A stretch of DNA of 64,000 bases from Actinomycetes bacterium (GTDB lineage Bacteria > Actinomycetota > Acidimicrobiia > Acidimicrobiales > Palsa-688). The DNA lies in NCBI GenBank assembly GCA_021838445.1, contig JAKCDU010000018.1, forward strand, positions 1 to 64,000. Direction: 5' to 3'. The stretch's first letter is position 1, and every line of letters begins with the position of its first letter. Both the position numbers and the translations under genes were made by a program. The notes beneath the pieces were generated by a model. The model saw nothing but the letters and a program-made list of their open reading frames with translations, was not told the origin of the DNA and did not search any database. Shown here one piece after another: positions 17,753-26,231 of the stretch.

Positions 17753-17862
17753 GAAGCGAAGCTCGGCTGGTCGGCGGTTGGTGGGGACGGTCTTCGGAGC
17801 CCCGTAGTCCGCTCTTGGCCGGCGATCACGGGTGGCGTACTCTTTGTGAACGGAGAAGGGTG

Positions 17863-18066
17863 GTGCTGCGCGTGCCGAGAATCGAGTCCGAGTCCAGCTT
17901 CGTCACGGTCGCTGAGGTGGCCCGGCTGCTGCGGGTGTCCAACATGACCGTCTACCGGTTGGTCCAGGGCGGTCAGTTGCCGGCCGTGCGGATCGGCCGG
18001 TCGTACCGCATCCGCGAGGCCGACGTGGACCGCTACCTGGCCGACCAGTACACCCAGGCCGGCTGA
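17863..18066 (+). CDS. Excisionase-family helix-turn-helix protein
   Basis: SFVTVAEVARLLRVSNMTVYRLVQGGQLPAVRIGRSYRIREADVDRYL; next to proC as in mycobacteria. Confidence 0.9.
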   Translation: MLRVPRIESESSFVTVAEVARLLRVSNMTVYRLVQGGQLPAVRIGRSYRIREADVDRYLADQYTQAG

Positions 18067-18917
18067 CCCCGGGTCGGGCGGGGACGGGGGACGGCCCACC
18101 GGCCCGTATCTCCTTCCTCAGCGATTTCGGCCTCGACGACGAGTTCGTGGGGGTCGTGCACGCGGTCTGCGACCGGGTGGCTCCGGGGGTGACGGTCATC
18201 GACGTCACCCACCGCGTCCCGGCCCACGACGTGCGCTCCGGCGCTCTCACCCTGTGGAGGGCCGTCCCGTGGCTGGTCCCCGGCGTGGTGCTGGGTGTGG
18301 TCGATCCCGGGGTCGGCACGGCCCGGCGGCCCGTGGCCTTGAAGGTGGCCGCGGCCGGCGCCACCCTGGTGGGCCCCGATAACGGTCTGCTGATCCCCGC
18401 GGCGTACCGCCTCGGTCCCATCACCGAAGCCGTCGAGATCGTTCCCGACGTCGAACTGAGGCCGCCGGGGGAGTGGGGGGCGACGTTCGCCGGGCGCGAC
18501 GTGTTCGCCCCCGCCGCGGCCCGCTCGGCTCTCGGTGCGACCCTGGACCGGATCGGGACGGCCATCGATCCCGCCTCCCTCGTCGGGGAGCCGGTGCGCC
18601 GCCCCACCCGGGCCGGGGACGTCGTCCACGCCGAGGTGCTGTGGGTGGACGGCTTCGGCAACGCCCAGCTCAACGCCACCGCCGCCGACCTCCCCGCCCC
18701 CTCACCCGCCGATGTGCTCGTCGAGGTCGGCGCCGCGAGTTGGGCCGCCCGCCTGGTCGGCTCCTACGGGGACATCGCCCCCGACCCCGTCGCGCTGGTG
18801 GTCGACTCCTACGGCCACCTGTCGATCTGCTGCGACCGGCGCTCGGCGGCCGCGGCCTACGGTCTGGTGGTCGGCCAGTCGGTCCGTCTCAGCCGGTCCG
18901 AACGCCACCCCCGGTAA
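18063..18917 (+). CDS. SAM hydroxide adenosyltransferase (DUF62)
   Basis: ISFLSDFGLDDEFVGVVHAVCDRVAPGVTVIDVTHRV... VVDPGVGTARRPVAL... GPDNGLL. Conserved N-terminus lies upstream of the track's GTG 18147; only a CTG at 18063 is a plausible start. Confidence 0.88.
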   Translation: MTPGRAGTGDGPPARISFLSDFGLDDEFVGVVHAVCDRVAPGVTVIDVTHRVPAHDVRSGALTLWRAVPWLVPGVVLGVVDPGVGTARRPVALKVAAAGATLVGPDNGLLIPAAYRLGPITEAVEIVPDVELRPPGEWGATFAGRDVFAPAAARSALGATLDRIGTAIDPASLVGEPVRRPTRAGDVVHAEVLWVDGFGNAQLNATAADLPAPSPADVLVEVGAASWAARLVGSYGDIAPDPVALVVDSYGHLSICCDRRSAAAAYGLVVGQSVRLSRSERHPR

Positions 18918-18928
18918 AATAGGGGGGT

Positions 18929-19576
18929 ATGGCCGCTGGGCGGAGAATCCCCGAAGCCACAGTCTCCCGGCTCCCGCTGTACCTGCGCGTCCTCAATGAG
19001 GCCAACGGCAGCGTGCAGACCATCTCCTCGGAGGTCCTGGCCCTCCGGGCCGGCGTCAACGCCGCCCAGGTGCGCAAGGACCTGTCCTACCTGGGGTCCT
19101 ACGGAACCCGCGGCGTCGGCTACGAGGTCGGCTACCTGGTCCGCCAGATCAACCGCCGCCTCGGCCTCGACGGGGAACGCCACGTGGTGATCGTGGGGGC
19201 GGGCAACCTCGGTCAGGCCCTGGCCTCCTACGGGGGCTTCCCGGGCAGGGGCTTCCAGGTGGTGGCCGCCTTCGACGCCGACCCGGCCAAGTTCGGCCGG
19301 GTGGTGGGTCCCACCCGGGTCGAGCCGGTCTCGTCGCTGGCCGAGGTCCTGCGCCAGCGCGCCGCCGACATCGCCGTGATCACCACGCCCGCCCCCGCCG
19401 CCCAAGCCGTCGCCGATGTCCTGGTGGAGGCGGGCATCAGGTCGATCCTCAACTTCGCGCCGACGACGGTGGTGGTCCCCGACCACGTGGCCCTGCGCCA
19501 GGTCGACCTCGGGATCGAATTGCAGATCCTGAGCTTCTACCAGCAGTCGCTGGCCACCCCGGTCGCCGGTTTCTGA
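18929..19576 (+). CDS. rex: Redox-sensing transcriptional repressor Rex
   Basis: SSEVLALRAGVNAAQVRKDLSYLGSYGTRGVGYEV... VIVGAGNLGQALASYGGF. Confidence 0.95.
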   Translation: MAAGRRIPEATVSRLPLYLRVLNEANGSVQTISSEVLALRAGVNAAQVRKDLSYLGSYGTRGVGYEVGYLVRQINRRLGLDGERHVVIVGAGNLGQALASYGGFPGRGFQVVAAFDADPAKFGRVVGPTRVEPVSSLAEVLRQRAADIAVITTPAPAAQAVADVLVEAGIRSILNFAPTTVVVPDHVALRQVDLGIELQILSFYQQSLATPVAGF

Positions 19577-19577
19577 C

Positions 19578-20198
19578 ATGCCCGTCGCTGAGCCTCTCTA
19601 CCCGGTGGGCCTGATCGTGTCGGGACGACGTTGCCTGGTCGTAGGGGGTGGCCAGGTGGCCGCCCGCAAGGTCCAGGGCCTGGTCGAAGCGGGCGCCGAG
19701 GTCACGGTGGTGGCCCCTTCCATTTGTTCGGAGATCCGCGCCCTTCCGGTAGAACTGGTCCAAAGGCCCTACCGCAAGGAGGACCTCGCCAGGTCATGGT
19801 TGGTGATCAGTGCGACCGACGATCCCGAGACCAACCGCCAAGTCCGAGCCGACGGTGATGAGGCGCGGGTTTGGGTCAACTCGGCCGACGAGCCCGAGGC
19901 CTGCTCCTTCACCCTGCCGGCTGTCCTACGGAGAGGTCCGGTGACGGTGGCGGTGGCCACCGGCGGTCACAGTCCGGCGCTGGCCGGGTGGCTGAGGGAC
20001 CGGGTGGCCGGGACCATCGGCCCCGAAGTCGCCCGCCTGGCCGAGTTGCTCTCCGAGGCCAGGGACGAGCTGCGCGCCGCGGGGCGCTCGACCGAGGGGC
20101 TCGACTGGCGGGGGGCGCTGGATTCGGACATGCTCGGACTGATTCGTAGCGGCCGGGTGGCCCAAGCAAGGGAGCGCCTGCAGGCGTGTCTGTCGTAG
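19578..20198 (+). CDS. Precorrin-2 dehydrogenase/siroheme synthase N-terminal type
   Basis: YPVGLIVSGRRCLVVGGGQVAARKVQGLVEAGAEVTVVAP. Confidence 0.9.
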   Translation: MPVAEPLYPVGLIVSGRRCLVVGGGQVAARKVQGLVEAGAEVTVVAPSICSEIRALPVELVQRPYRKEDLARSWLVISATDDPETNRQVRADGDEARVWVNSADEPEACSFTLPAVLRRGPVTVAVATGGHSPALAGWLRDRVAGTIGPEVARLAELLSEARDELRAAGRSTEGLDWRGALDSDMLGLIRSGRVAQARERLQACLS

Positions 20199-21448
20199 TA
20201 GTCGGACTCAATCACCGGACGGTGCCGCTGCCGGTCCTGGAGACCATGGCGGTGCCTTCGTCGCGCCTGGCCAAGGCGCTGCACGGCTTGGCCGCCGGCG
20301 GCCAGCTCGGCGAGGTGGTCGTGGTGTCCACCTGTCAGCGCACCGAGATCTACGCCGTGGCCCGCCGCTACCACCCCGCCGTCGCCGACATACGCACCTT
20401 CATGTCCGACTGGAGCGGTCGGACCCTGGAGGCTTTCTCCCCCCACCTCTACGAGTACCACGACGACATGGCCGTCAGCCACCTGTTCAAGGTGGCCGCC
20501 GGGCTGGATTCGGCGGTGCTGGGCGAGGGCGAGATCCTGGGCCAGCTGGGAGACGCGTGGGAGGTGGCGCGCGAGGAGGGCACGGCCGGACCGGTCCTGT
20601 CGGGCCTGTTCCGCCACTCCGCCGAGGTCGGCAAGCGGGTGCGCTCGGAGACGGCCATCTCCCGGGGCACCACCTCCCTGTCGCAGGCGGCCGTCGCCCT
20701 GGCCCGGGCCGAGCTCGGTTCGTTGACCGGCCGGACCATCCTGGTCATCGGGGCCGGGGAGATGGGCGAGGCCATGGCCCAGGCGCTGGCCGGCAACCTG
20801 GGGGACGGGCGGCTGCTCGTGGCCAACCGCACGGCCAGCCGGGCCGAGGAGCTGGCGGCCCGCTGCGGCGGACGCCCCATCGCCTGGTCGGAGCTGACCC
20901 GGGGGGTGGAGTCTGCCGACGTGGTGCTGGCTTCCACCGGTTCCCCCGAGGTGCTGCTCGAGTCGGCCCTGGTCGAAGGGGTGATGGCGGTCCGGCCCGA
21001 CCGGCCCCTGCTGGTGGTCGACATCGCCGTGCCGCGTGATGTCGACCCCGACGTGTCACGGATCGACGGTGTCCGCCTGTTCGACATGGACGACCTCTCG
21101 GCGTTCGTGAGCAGGGGCATGGAGGCCCGCCGCAGGGAGATCCCGGCGGCACAGGCCATCGTGGCCGCCGAGGTGGCCCGCTACAGCGACCTCGTCGCCG
21201 AGCGCCAGGTCGCGCCGCTCGTCACCGCCCTGCACGAGCGGGCCGAGGAGATCCGCCAGAGCGAGCTGGAGCGCTTCGCCCGCCGCCTCGGTGACCTCGA
21301 CGACGCCCAGCGGCGGGCCGTGGAGGCGCTGACCCGGGGCATCGTGGCCAAGCTGCTGCACGATCCCACCGTCACCTTGAAATCCTCGGTGGGGAGTCCC
21401 TCCGGCGATCAGCTGGCGTCGGCCCTGCGGCAGCTGTTCGACATCTGA
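20186..21448 (+). CDS. hemA: Glutamyl-tRNA reductase
   Basis: VVVGLNHRTVPLPVLE... VVVSTCQRTEIYA... GEGEILGQ. Confidence 0.96.
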   Translation: MSVVVVGLNHRTVPLPVLETMAVPSSRLAKALHGLAAGGQLGEVVVVSTCQRTEIYAVARRYHPAVADIRTFMSDWSGRTLEAFSPHLYEYHDDMAVSHLFKVAAGLDSAVLGEGEILGQLGDAWEVAREEGTAGPVLSGLFRHSAEVGKRVRSETAISRGTTSLSQAAVALARAELGSLTGRTILVIGAGEMGEAMAQALAGNLGDGRLLVANRTASRAEELAARCGGRPIAWSELTRGVESADVVLASTGSPEVLLESALVEGVMAVRPDRPLLVVDIAVPRDVDPDVSRIDGVRLFDMDDLSAFVSRGMEARRREIPAAQAIVAAEVARYSDLVAERQVAPLVTALHERAEEIRQSELERFARRLGDLDDAQRRAVEALTRGIVAKLLHDPTVTLKSSVGSPSGDQLASALRQLFDI

Positions 21449-21452
21449 CTCG

Positions 21453-22361
21453 GTGCTCCGCCTGGCGACCAGGGGCAGCCCGCTGGCCCTCTGGCAGGCC
21501 CGGTTGGTGTCCCGGTTGCTGCCCGGCGACACCGAGCTGGTGGTCCTCGACACGGCCGGTGACCGCAGGCAGGACCGACCGGTCTGGGAGCTCGGGGGCC
21601 AAGGGGTGTTCGTCAAGGAGATCCAGGCCGCGGTCCTCGACGGGCGGGCCGACGCCGCGGTTCACTCGGCCAAGGACCTGCCGTCGCGCCCCGCCCCCGG
21701 TCTGGTCATCGCCGCGGTAGCCGAGCGGGCCGACCCCCGCGACGTCCTCGTCGGTGGCCGGCTGGCCGATCTGGCGCCGGGCGCCCCGATCGCCACCGGC
21801 TCGGTCCGCCGCCGGGCGCAGCTCGCCTGGGCCCGTCCCGATCTCACCTTCGTCAGCCTGCGGGGCAACATCGCCACCCGCATGGGGAAGGTCCCCCCCG
21901 GGGGGGCCCTGGTGGTCGCCGCCGCCGCGTTGGACCGCCTCGGCCTGCAGCCTCCCCGCGCCGAGGCCCTCGATCCGGCGGTGATGCTCCCCCAGGTCGG
22001 CCAAGGGGCGATCGCCGTCGAGTGTCGTGACGGCGATCGGGCGGCCCTCGAGCAGCTCGGCGCGGTGGACCACCCTGACACCCGGGCCTGCGTCGAGGCC
22101 GAGCGGGCCTTCCTGGGCCGCCTGGGCGGTGGGTGCGACCTGCCGGTGGGGGCCCACGCGGTGATCGTGGCCGCTGAACCCGGCCCCCCGCAGTTGCACG
22201 TCGACGCGCTGGTGGCGTCGCTCGACGGTCGCTGCGTCTTGCGCTCGACGCGTCGGGGGAACGTCGCCGACGGCTCCCGACTGGGTCAGGACCTGGCCGA
22301 GGCGCTGCTGGCGGCGGGTGGGTCGGCCCTGCTCGACGACGCCGGCATGAGGCTGCCGTGA
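21453..22361 (+). CDS. hemC: Hydroxymethylbilane synthase
   Basis: LRLATRGSPLALWQA... VFVKEIQAAVLDGRADAAVHSAKDLPS. Confidence 0.96.
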   Translation: MLRLATRGSPLALWQARLVSRLLPGDTELVVLDTAGDRRQDRPVWELGGQGVFVKEIQAAVLDGRADAAVHSAKDLPSRPAPGLVIAAVAERADPRDVLVGGRLADLAPGAPIATGSVRRRAQLAWARPDLTFVSLRGNIATRMGKVPPGGALVVAAAALDRLGLQPPRAEALDPAVMLPQVGQGAIAVECRDGDRAALEQLGAVDHPDTRACVEAERAFLGRLGGGCDLPVGAHAVIVAAEPGPPQLHVDALVASLDGRCVLRSTRRGNVADGSRLGQDLAEALLAAGGSALLDDAGMRLP

Positions 22362-23830
22362 CGGTCTTTCTGGTGGGCGCCGGCCCTGGCGATCCGGGCC
22401 TTCTGACGTTGCGGGCGGCCGAGGTACTGGGCCGGGCCGACGCCGTGGTGCACGACCGCCTGGCCGACCCCCGGCTGCTCTCTTTGGCTCCTCCGGGGGC
22501 GGCCATGCACGACGTGGGCAAGGCCCCCGGCGGCCCGGTCCGCCAGGAGGAGATCGACCAGCTCCTGGTACGCCTCGGCCGCGTCCACCAGACGGTGGTG
22601 CGACTCAAAGGCGGGGACCCGTTCGTGTTCGGACGCGGGGGGGAGGAGGCCGTGGCGCTGGGCGCCGCCGGAGTCCCCTACGAGGTCGTCCCCGGTGTCA
22701 CGTCGGCGATCGCCGTGCCGGCCTACGCCGGGGTGCCGGTCACTCACCGGGGTCTGGCGACCTCCTTCACGGTGGTGACCGGCCACAGCCGACATGCCGT
22801 GGATCGCGAGACCGACTGGGAGTCACTGGCCCGGGCCGGGGGCACCATCGTGATCCTCATGGGTGTGGCCCACCGGGCCGAGATCGCCGCCCGGCTCATG
22901 GCGGGGGGACTCGATCCGGCTACCCCAGTGGCGGCGGTGCACTGGGGCACCCGGCCGGAGCAGACCACCGACCGCGTCCGGTTGGACCAGTTGGCCTCGA
23001 CGCCGTTGGAACCTCCTGTCACCATCGTCGTCGGCCAGGTGGCCGGACTGGAGCTCGCCTGGTACGAGCGGAGGCCGCTGTTCGCCAAGCGTGTGGTCGT
23101 CACCCGGGCCCGGGAATCGGCGTCGCAGCTGTCGTCGCGCCTGTCCGAGATGGGGGCCAGGGTGATCGAGGTGCCCACCATCCGCTTCGAGGGGCCCGCC
23201 GACGGCGGAGCAGCTCTCGAGCAGGCGGTGGCCGGCATCGCCGCCGGGAGCTACCGCTGGGTGGTGTTCACCTCGGCCCGGGCGGTGGACGCCCTCCTCG
23301 AGCGGGTGGCCGACGCCCGCCTCCTCGCCGGTTGCTCCATCGCCGCCGTGGGTCCGGCGACGGCGGCGGCGCTCGGCCCCTACCGCCTGGTGGCCGACCT
23401 CGTGGCCCCCGCCGGTCGGCGGGAGGCGGCCGGGCTGGTCGATCTGTTCCCGGCGCCGTCGGGGTCGGGCCGGGTCCTGTTCCCCAGGGCCACGCGCGGG
23501 CGCGAGACCGTGGTCGAGGGGCTGGCCGCGGCGGGCTGGCAGGTGGACCTGGTGGAGGCCTACCAGACGCTGACCGCCGAGGTGCCCGAAGCCCTGCGCC
23601 AGGAGGTAGCCGCCGCCGACGCCATCTGCTTCACCGCCTCGTCCACGGTCACGGGCTTCCTGGAGGCGGCCGGAGCGCAGGCCTTGCCCCCCGTCGTTGT
23701 CTGCATCGGGCCGGTGACCGCCGCGACCGCCCGGGAGGCCGGGGTGACGGTGAGCTCAGTGGCCGAGGACGCGTCGGTGGCCAGTCTCGCCGACGCGGTG
23801 GCGGCGGCCCTGTCGGCCCACCGGTCCTGA
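22358..23830 (+). CDS. Fused uroporphyrinogen-III C-methyltransferase / uroporphyrinogen-III synthase
   Basis: VFLVGAGPGDPGLLTLRAAEVLGRADAVVHDRL, VRLKGGDPFVFGRGGEE; C-terminal HemD-like KRVVVTRARESASQLSSRL. Confidence 0.93.
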   Translation: MTVFLVGAGPGDPGLLTLRAAEVLGRADAVVHDRLADPRLLSLAPPGAAMHDVGKAPGGPVRQEEIDQLLVRLGRVHQTVVRLKGGDPFVFGRGGEEAVALGAAGVPYEVVPGVTSAIAVPAYAGVPVTHRGLATSFTVVTGHSRHAVDRETDWESLARAGGTIVILMGVAHRAEIAARLMAGGLDPATPVAAVHWGTRPEQTTDRVRLDQLASTPLEPPVTIVVGQVAGLELAWYERRPLFAKRVVVTRARESASQLSSRLSEMGARVIEVPTIRFEGPADGGAALEQAVAGIAAGSYRWVVFTSARAVDALLERVADARLLAGCSIAAVGPATAAALGPYRLVADLVAPAGRREAAGLVDLFPAPSGSGRVLFPRATRGRETVVEGLAAAGWQVDLVEAYQTLTAEVPEALRQEVAAADAICFTASSTVTGFLEAAGAQALPPVVVCIGPVTAATAREAGVTVSSVAEDASVASLADAVAAALSAHRS

Positions 23831-23853
23831 TCGCCGACCCCGGACCTGCGGCG

Positions 23854-23904
23854 TTCAGGGGGCTGGGGGGTTCAGGGCGGCTGGGGGGTTCAGGGCCGCT
23901 CGGG
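23854..23904. repeat. About 3-copy 16-18-bp tandem repeat between convergent genes
   Basis: ttcagggggctgggggg / ttcagggcggctgggggg / ttcagggccgctcggg. Confidence 0.7.
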
Positions 23905-24345
23905 TTGCAGTGCGAACATCGGGTGGCGGCCGCCGGCGGCGGTGAGCTCGGTGTCGCTCGAGTCGGGCCCGACCCCCTCGAAGAACATTCCCACCTCGAA
24001 CTTCCAGCGCCGCAGGTAGGCGCGCAGCACCGGGGCTTTGGCCTCGTCGGCGAGCTCCACGGCCCGGAAGCGCTCCCGGTGCCGGCCCCGCCGGAGGGTG
24101 ATCTCACCGTCCGCGGCACGGACATTGCGCACCCACTCGGTCTCACCGCGTGGGGCCACCAGGTACCGGACACCGTCCAGGTCCAGCAGGTTTACCGGGG
24201 TCCGGCGGGTCTGGCCCGATCGACGCCCCCTCACCTCGAGCTCGCGGGAACCGAGGACGCTCACCCCGGCCCGGGTGGCGCCTGCCACCAGGCGGTTGAA
24301 CACGTTGCGGGTGAACCAATCCGGCGCTCTGTAGGTAGTGCTCAT
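23890..24345 (-). CDS. Deazaflavin-dependent nitroreductase family protein
   Basis: MSTTYRAPDWFTRNVFNRLVAGATRAGVSVLGSRELEVRGRRSGQTRRTPVNLL. Confidence 0.85.
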   Translation of the reverse strand: MSTTYRAPDWFTRNVFNRLVAGATRAGVSVLGSRELEVRGRRSGQTRRTPVNLLDLDGVRYLVAPRGETEWVRNVRAADGEITLRRGRHRERFRAVELADEAKAPVLRAYLRRWKFEVGMFFEGVGPDSSDTELTAAGGRHPMFALQPERP

Positions 24346-24376
24346 GAACACTGATCCTAAAGGAGAACAGTATTCA
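24345..24376. promoter_or_regulatory. Operator candidate between nitroreductase and TetR genes
   Basis: TGAACACTG-N14-CAGTATTCA, 8/9 inverted repeat in the divergent intergenic region. Confidence 0.5.
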
Positions 24377-24418
24377 CGTCAATGATGGGTGTTCTCGAAC
24401 TCTTGCTAGGTTGGCGTC

Positions 24419-25105
24419 ATGACCGCAGGCCAGTCGGCCCGGGCCCGGGTCCGGGCCGCGCTCACCAGGGAGATACTGCAGGCCGCTCGCGACGAGCTGG
24501 CCGAGGTGGGTCCGTCAGCTCTGTCGCTGCGATCGGTGGCGCGCCGCCTCGGGATGGTGCCGTCGGCCCTGTACCGCTATTTCCCGTCCCGGGACGCGCT
24601 GCTCACCGCCTTGATCCTCGAGGCCTATGAGGGCGTCGGCGCGGCGGCCCAGGCCGCAGTGGAGGAGGCCGCTGGGAGCCCGCTGGAGCGATGGCGGGCG
24701 CTGTGCCGGGCGGTGCGGTCCTGGGGTCACCTCCACCCCCAGCAGTGGGCGCTCATCTATGGTTCACCGGTGCCCGGCTACGCCGCGCCGGAAGCCACGG
24801 TGCGGGCCGCGCTGCGCATCACCGACGCGGTGACGGGCATCCTGCGCGACGCACCCGGGGCCCGACCCCCCGAAGTCGTGGCCCCACCCGCCCCTTTCCC
24901 CGATGCGGTGGTCGAGCCGATCCGGCAGGCCCTGCTACCCGGCCGCGACACCGCGACGGTGACCGCCGCGGTGCTGGCCTGGACCTCCCTGGTGGGGATG
25001 GTCAGCCTGGAGCTGTTCGGCCACTACAAGGGGGGAAGCACGGATTTCGAGGCTTTGTTCGGCTACGCCATGGACCTCGCCGGCCGGGCCGCCGGCCTGT
25101 CCTGA
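24419..25105 (+). CDS. TetR-family regulator
   Basis: ARDELAEVGPSALSLRSVARRLGMVPSALYRYFPSRDALLTALI. Confidence 0.92.
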   Translation: MTAGQSARARVRAALTREILQAARDELAEVGPSALSLRSVARRLGMVPSALYRYFPSRDALLTALILEAYEGVGAAAQAAVEEAAGSPLERWRALCRAVRSWGHLHPQQWALIYGSPVPGYAAPEATVRAALRITDAVTGILRDAPGARPPEVVAPPAPFPDAVVEPIRQALLPGRDTATVTAAVLAWTSLVGMVSLELFGHYKGGSTDFEALFGYAMDLAGRAAGLS

Positions 25106-25244
25106 CCGGGCCGCCGACCTGTTCTGGTCGGGTCGTGGCCGGCCCGTGACCGGGTCGCTGGACGGAGCCCCGACCGGGGCCCGGTACGTGTCATGGATCC
25201 CGCTGCGCCGGGCTCCCCCGTCGATGGCCCGGTGGGCCGGTTGA

Positions 25245-25541
25245 TCAGGCGGTTCCCGACAAACGGCGAATCTCGGACTCGAGCGCAGCCACCTGCGCTT
25301 CGAGAGCGAGGAGGCGCTTGATCCCGGCCAGGGTCATCCCCTCACCGGCCAGCTCGGTGACCCGCTGGACCAGGGTGATCTCGGCGCGGCTGTAGCGGCG
25401 CTGACCGCCCTCGGAGCGCCCCGGGCACACCAGCTGCTCGGAGTCGAGGCGGCGCAGGTAGGCCGGCTGAACGTCGAGCATCGAGGAGACCTGCCCCACG
25501 GTGTAGACGGGCGCATGTATGTCGTCGAAGGGAAGCGGCAT
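25245..25541 (-). CDS. MerR-family regulator, HspR-like
   Basis: PVYTVGQVSSMLDVQPAYLRRLDSEQLVCPGRSEGGQRRYSRAEI; adjacent to hsp20. Confidence 0.88.
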   Translation of the reverse strand: MPLPFDDIHAPVYTVGQVSSMLDVQPAYLRRLDSEQLVCPGRSEGGQRRYSRAEITLVQRVTELAGEGMTLAGIKRLLALEAQVAALESEIRRLSGTA

Positions 25542-25696
25542 GATGATGATCGCAGGGGTGGGCGGCCTGCGGACCACCCACCCCGGTTCCTGCTCCTTCC
25601 GTGCGTGATTATCTGTCTGGACGACCCGGCCTGGCACCGGTTGGGACCGGCTCCACACCGCCGACGGGTTCGACGGTGGGCCGGCCCCGGCGGCGG

Positions 25697-26116
25697 TCAG
25701 ACGGTGAGCGCCTCCCGGTTGCCCACCTGGACCTCGATCTTGCGCGGCTTGGCCTGTTCGGCCACGGGGATCTCGATGCGGAGAACCCCGTCCTGGTAAC
25801 GGGCCGAGAGGTGTTCGGCATCGAGGGTCTCACCGAGGAACAGCTGGCGGCTGAACGTGCCGTAGGACCGCTCGGCCACCAGCAGCTCGGCCGCTTCGGC
25901 GTTGTGACGCTCCCTCTTGGCGTGGACGGTGAGCACGTTGCGCTCGACGGTCAAGTCGATGGAGTCCGGTACGACTCCGGGCATATCCATCTCCACCACG
26001 AACTGATCGCCTGAACGGAAGGCGTCCATGGGCATGGCGGCCGGCCGGGCCGGGGTGCCGAACACCTGGCTCGTCAGGCGATCCAACTCGCGGAACGGAT
26101 CGGTGCGCATCAACAT
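25697..26116 (-). CDS. Hsp20/alpha-crystallin family chaperone
   Basis: MLMRTDPFRELDRLTSQVFG... FVVEMDMPGVVPDSIDLTVERNVLTVHAKRE; good RBS (AAGGAG) upstream of 26116. Confidence 0.93.
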   Translation of the reverse strand: MLMRTDPFRELDRLTSQVFGTPARPAAMPMDAFRSGDQFVVEMDMPGVVPDSIDLTVERNVLTVHAKRERHNAEAAELLVAERSYGTFSRQLFLGETLDAEHLSARYQDGVLRIEIPVAEQAKPRKIEVQVGNREALTV

Positions 26117-26189
26117 TTGATGACCCACTCCTTTCATATTCACTACCCAACTCTTCCGAACATAAGTGTAGCGTATGCAACAGAGAAGT

Positions 26190-26220
26190 TACAACTGAAC
26201 TTGCAGATTGTTAGGTTGTA
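26190..26220. promoter_or_regulatory. Interrupted inverted repeat between hsp20 and hemB
   Basis: TACAAC-nn-AAC-N9-GTT-nn-GTTGTA. Confidence 0.45.
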
Positions 26221-26231
26221 GCCTGCCCCCC

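Noticed and set aside
17838-17852. Rex operator near rex (TTTGTGAACGG)
   Set aside because: Only one half of TTGTGAA-N4-TTCACAA is present; not adequate evidence.
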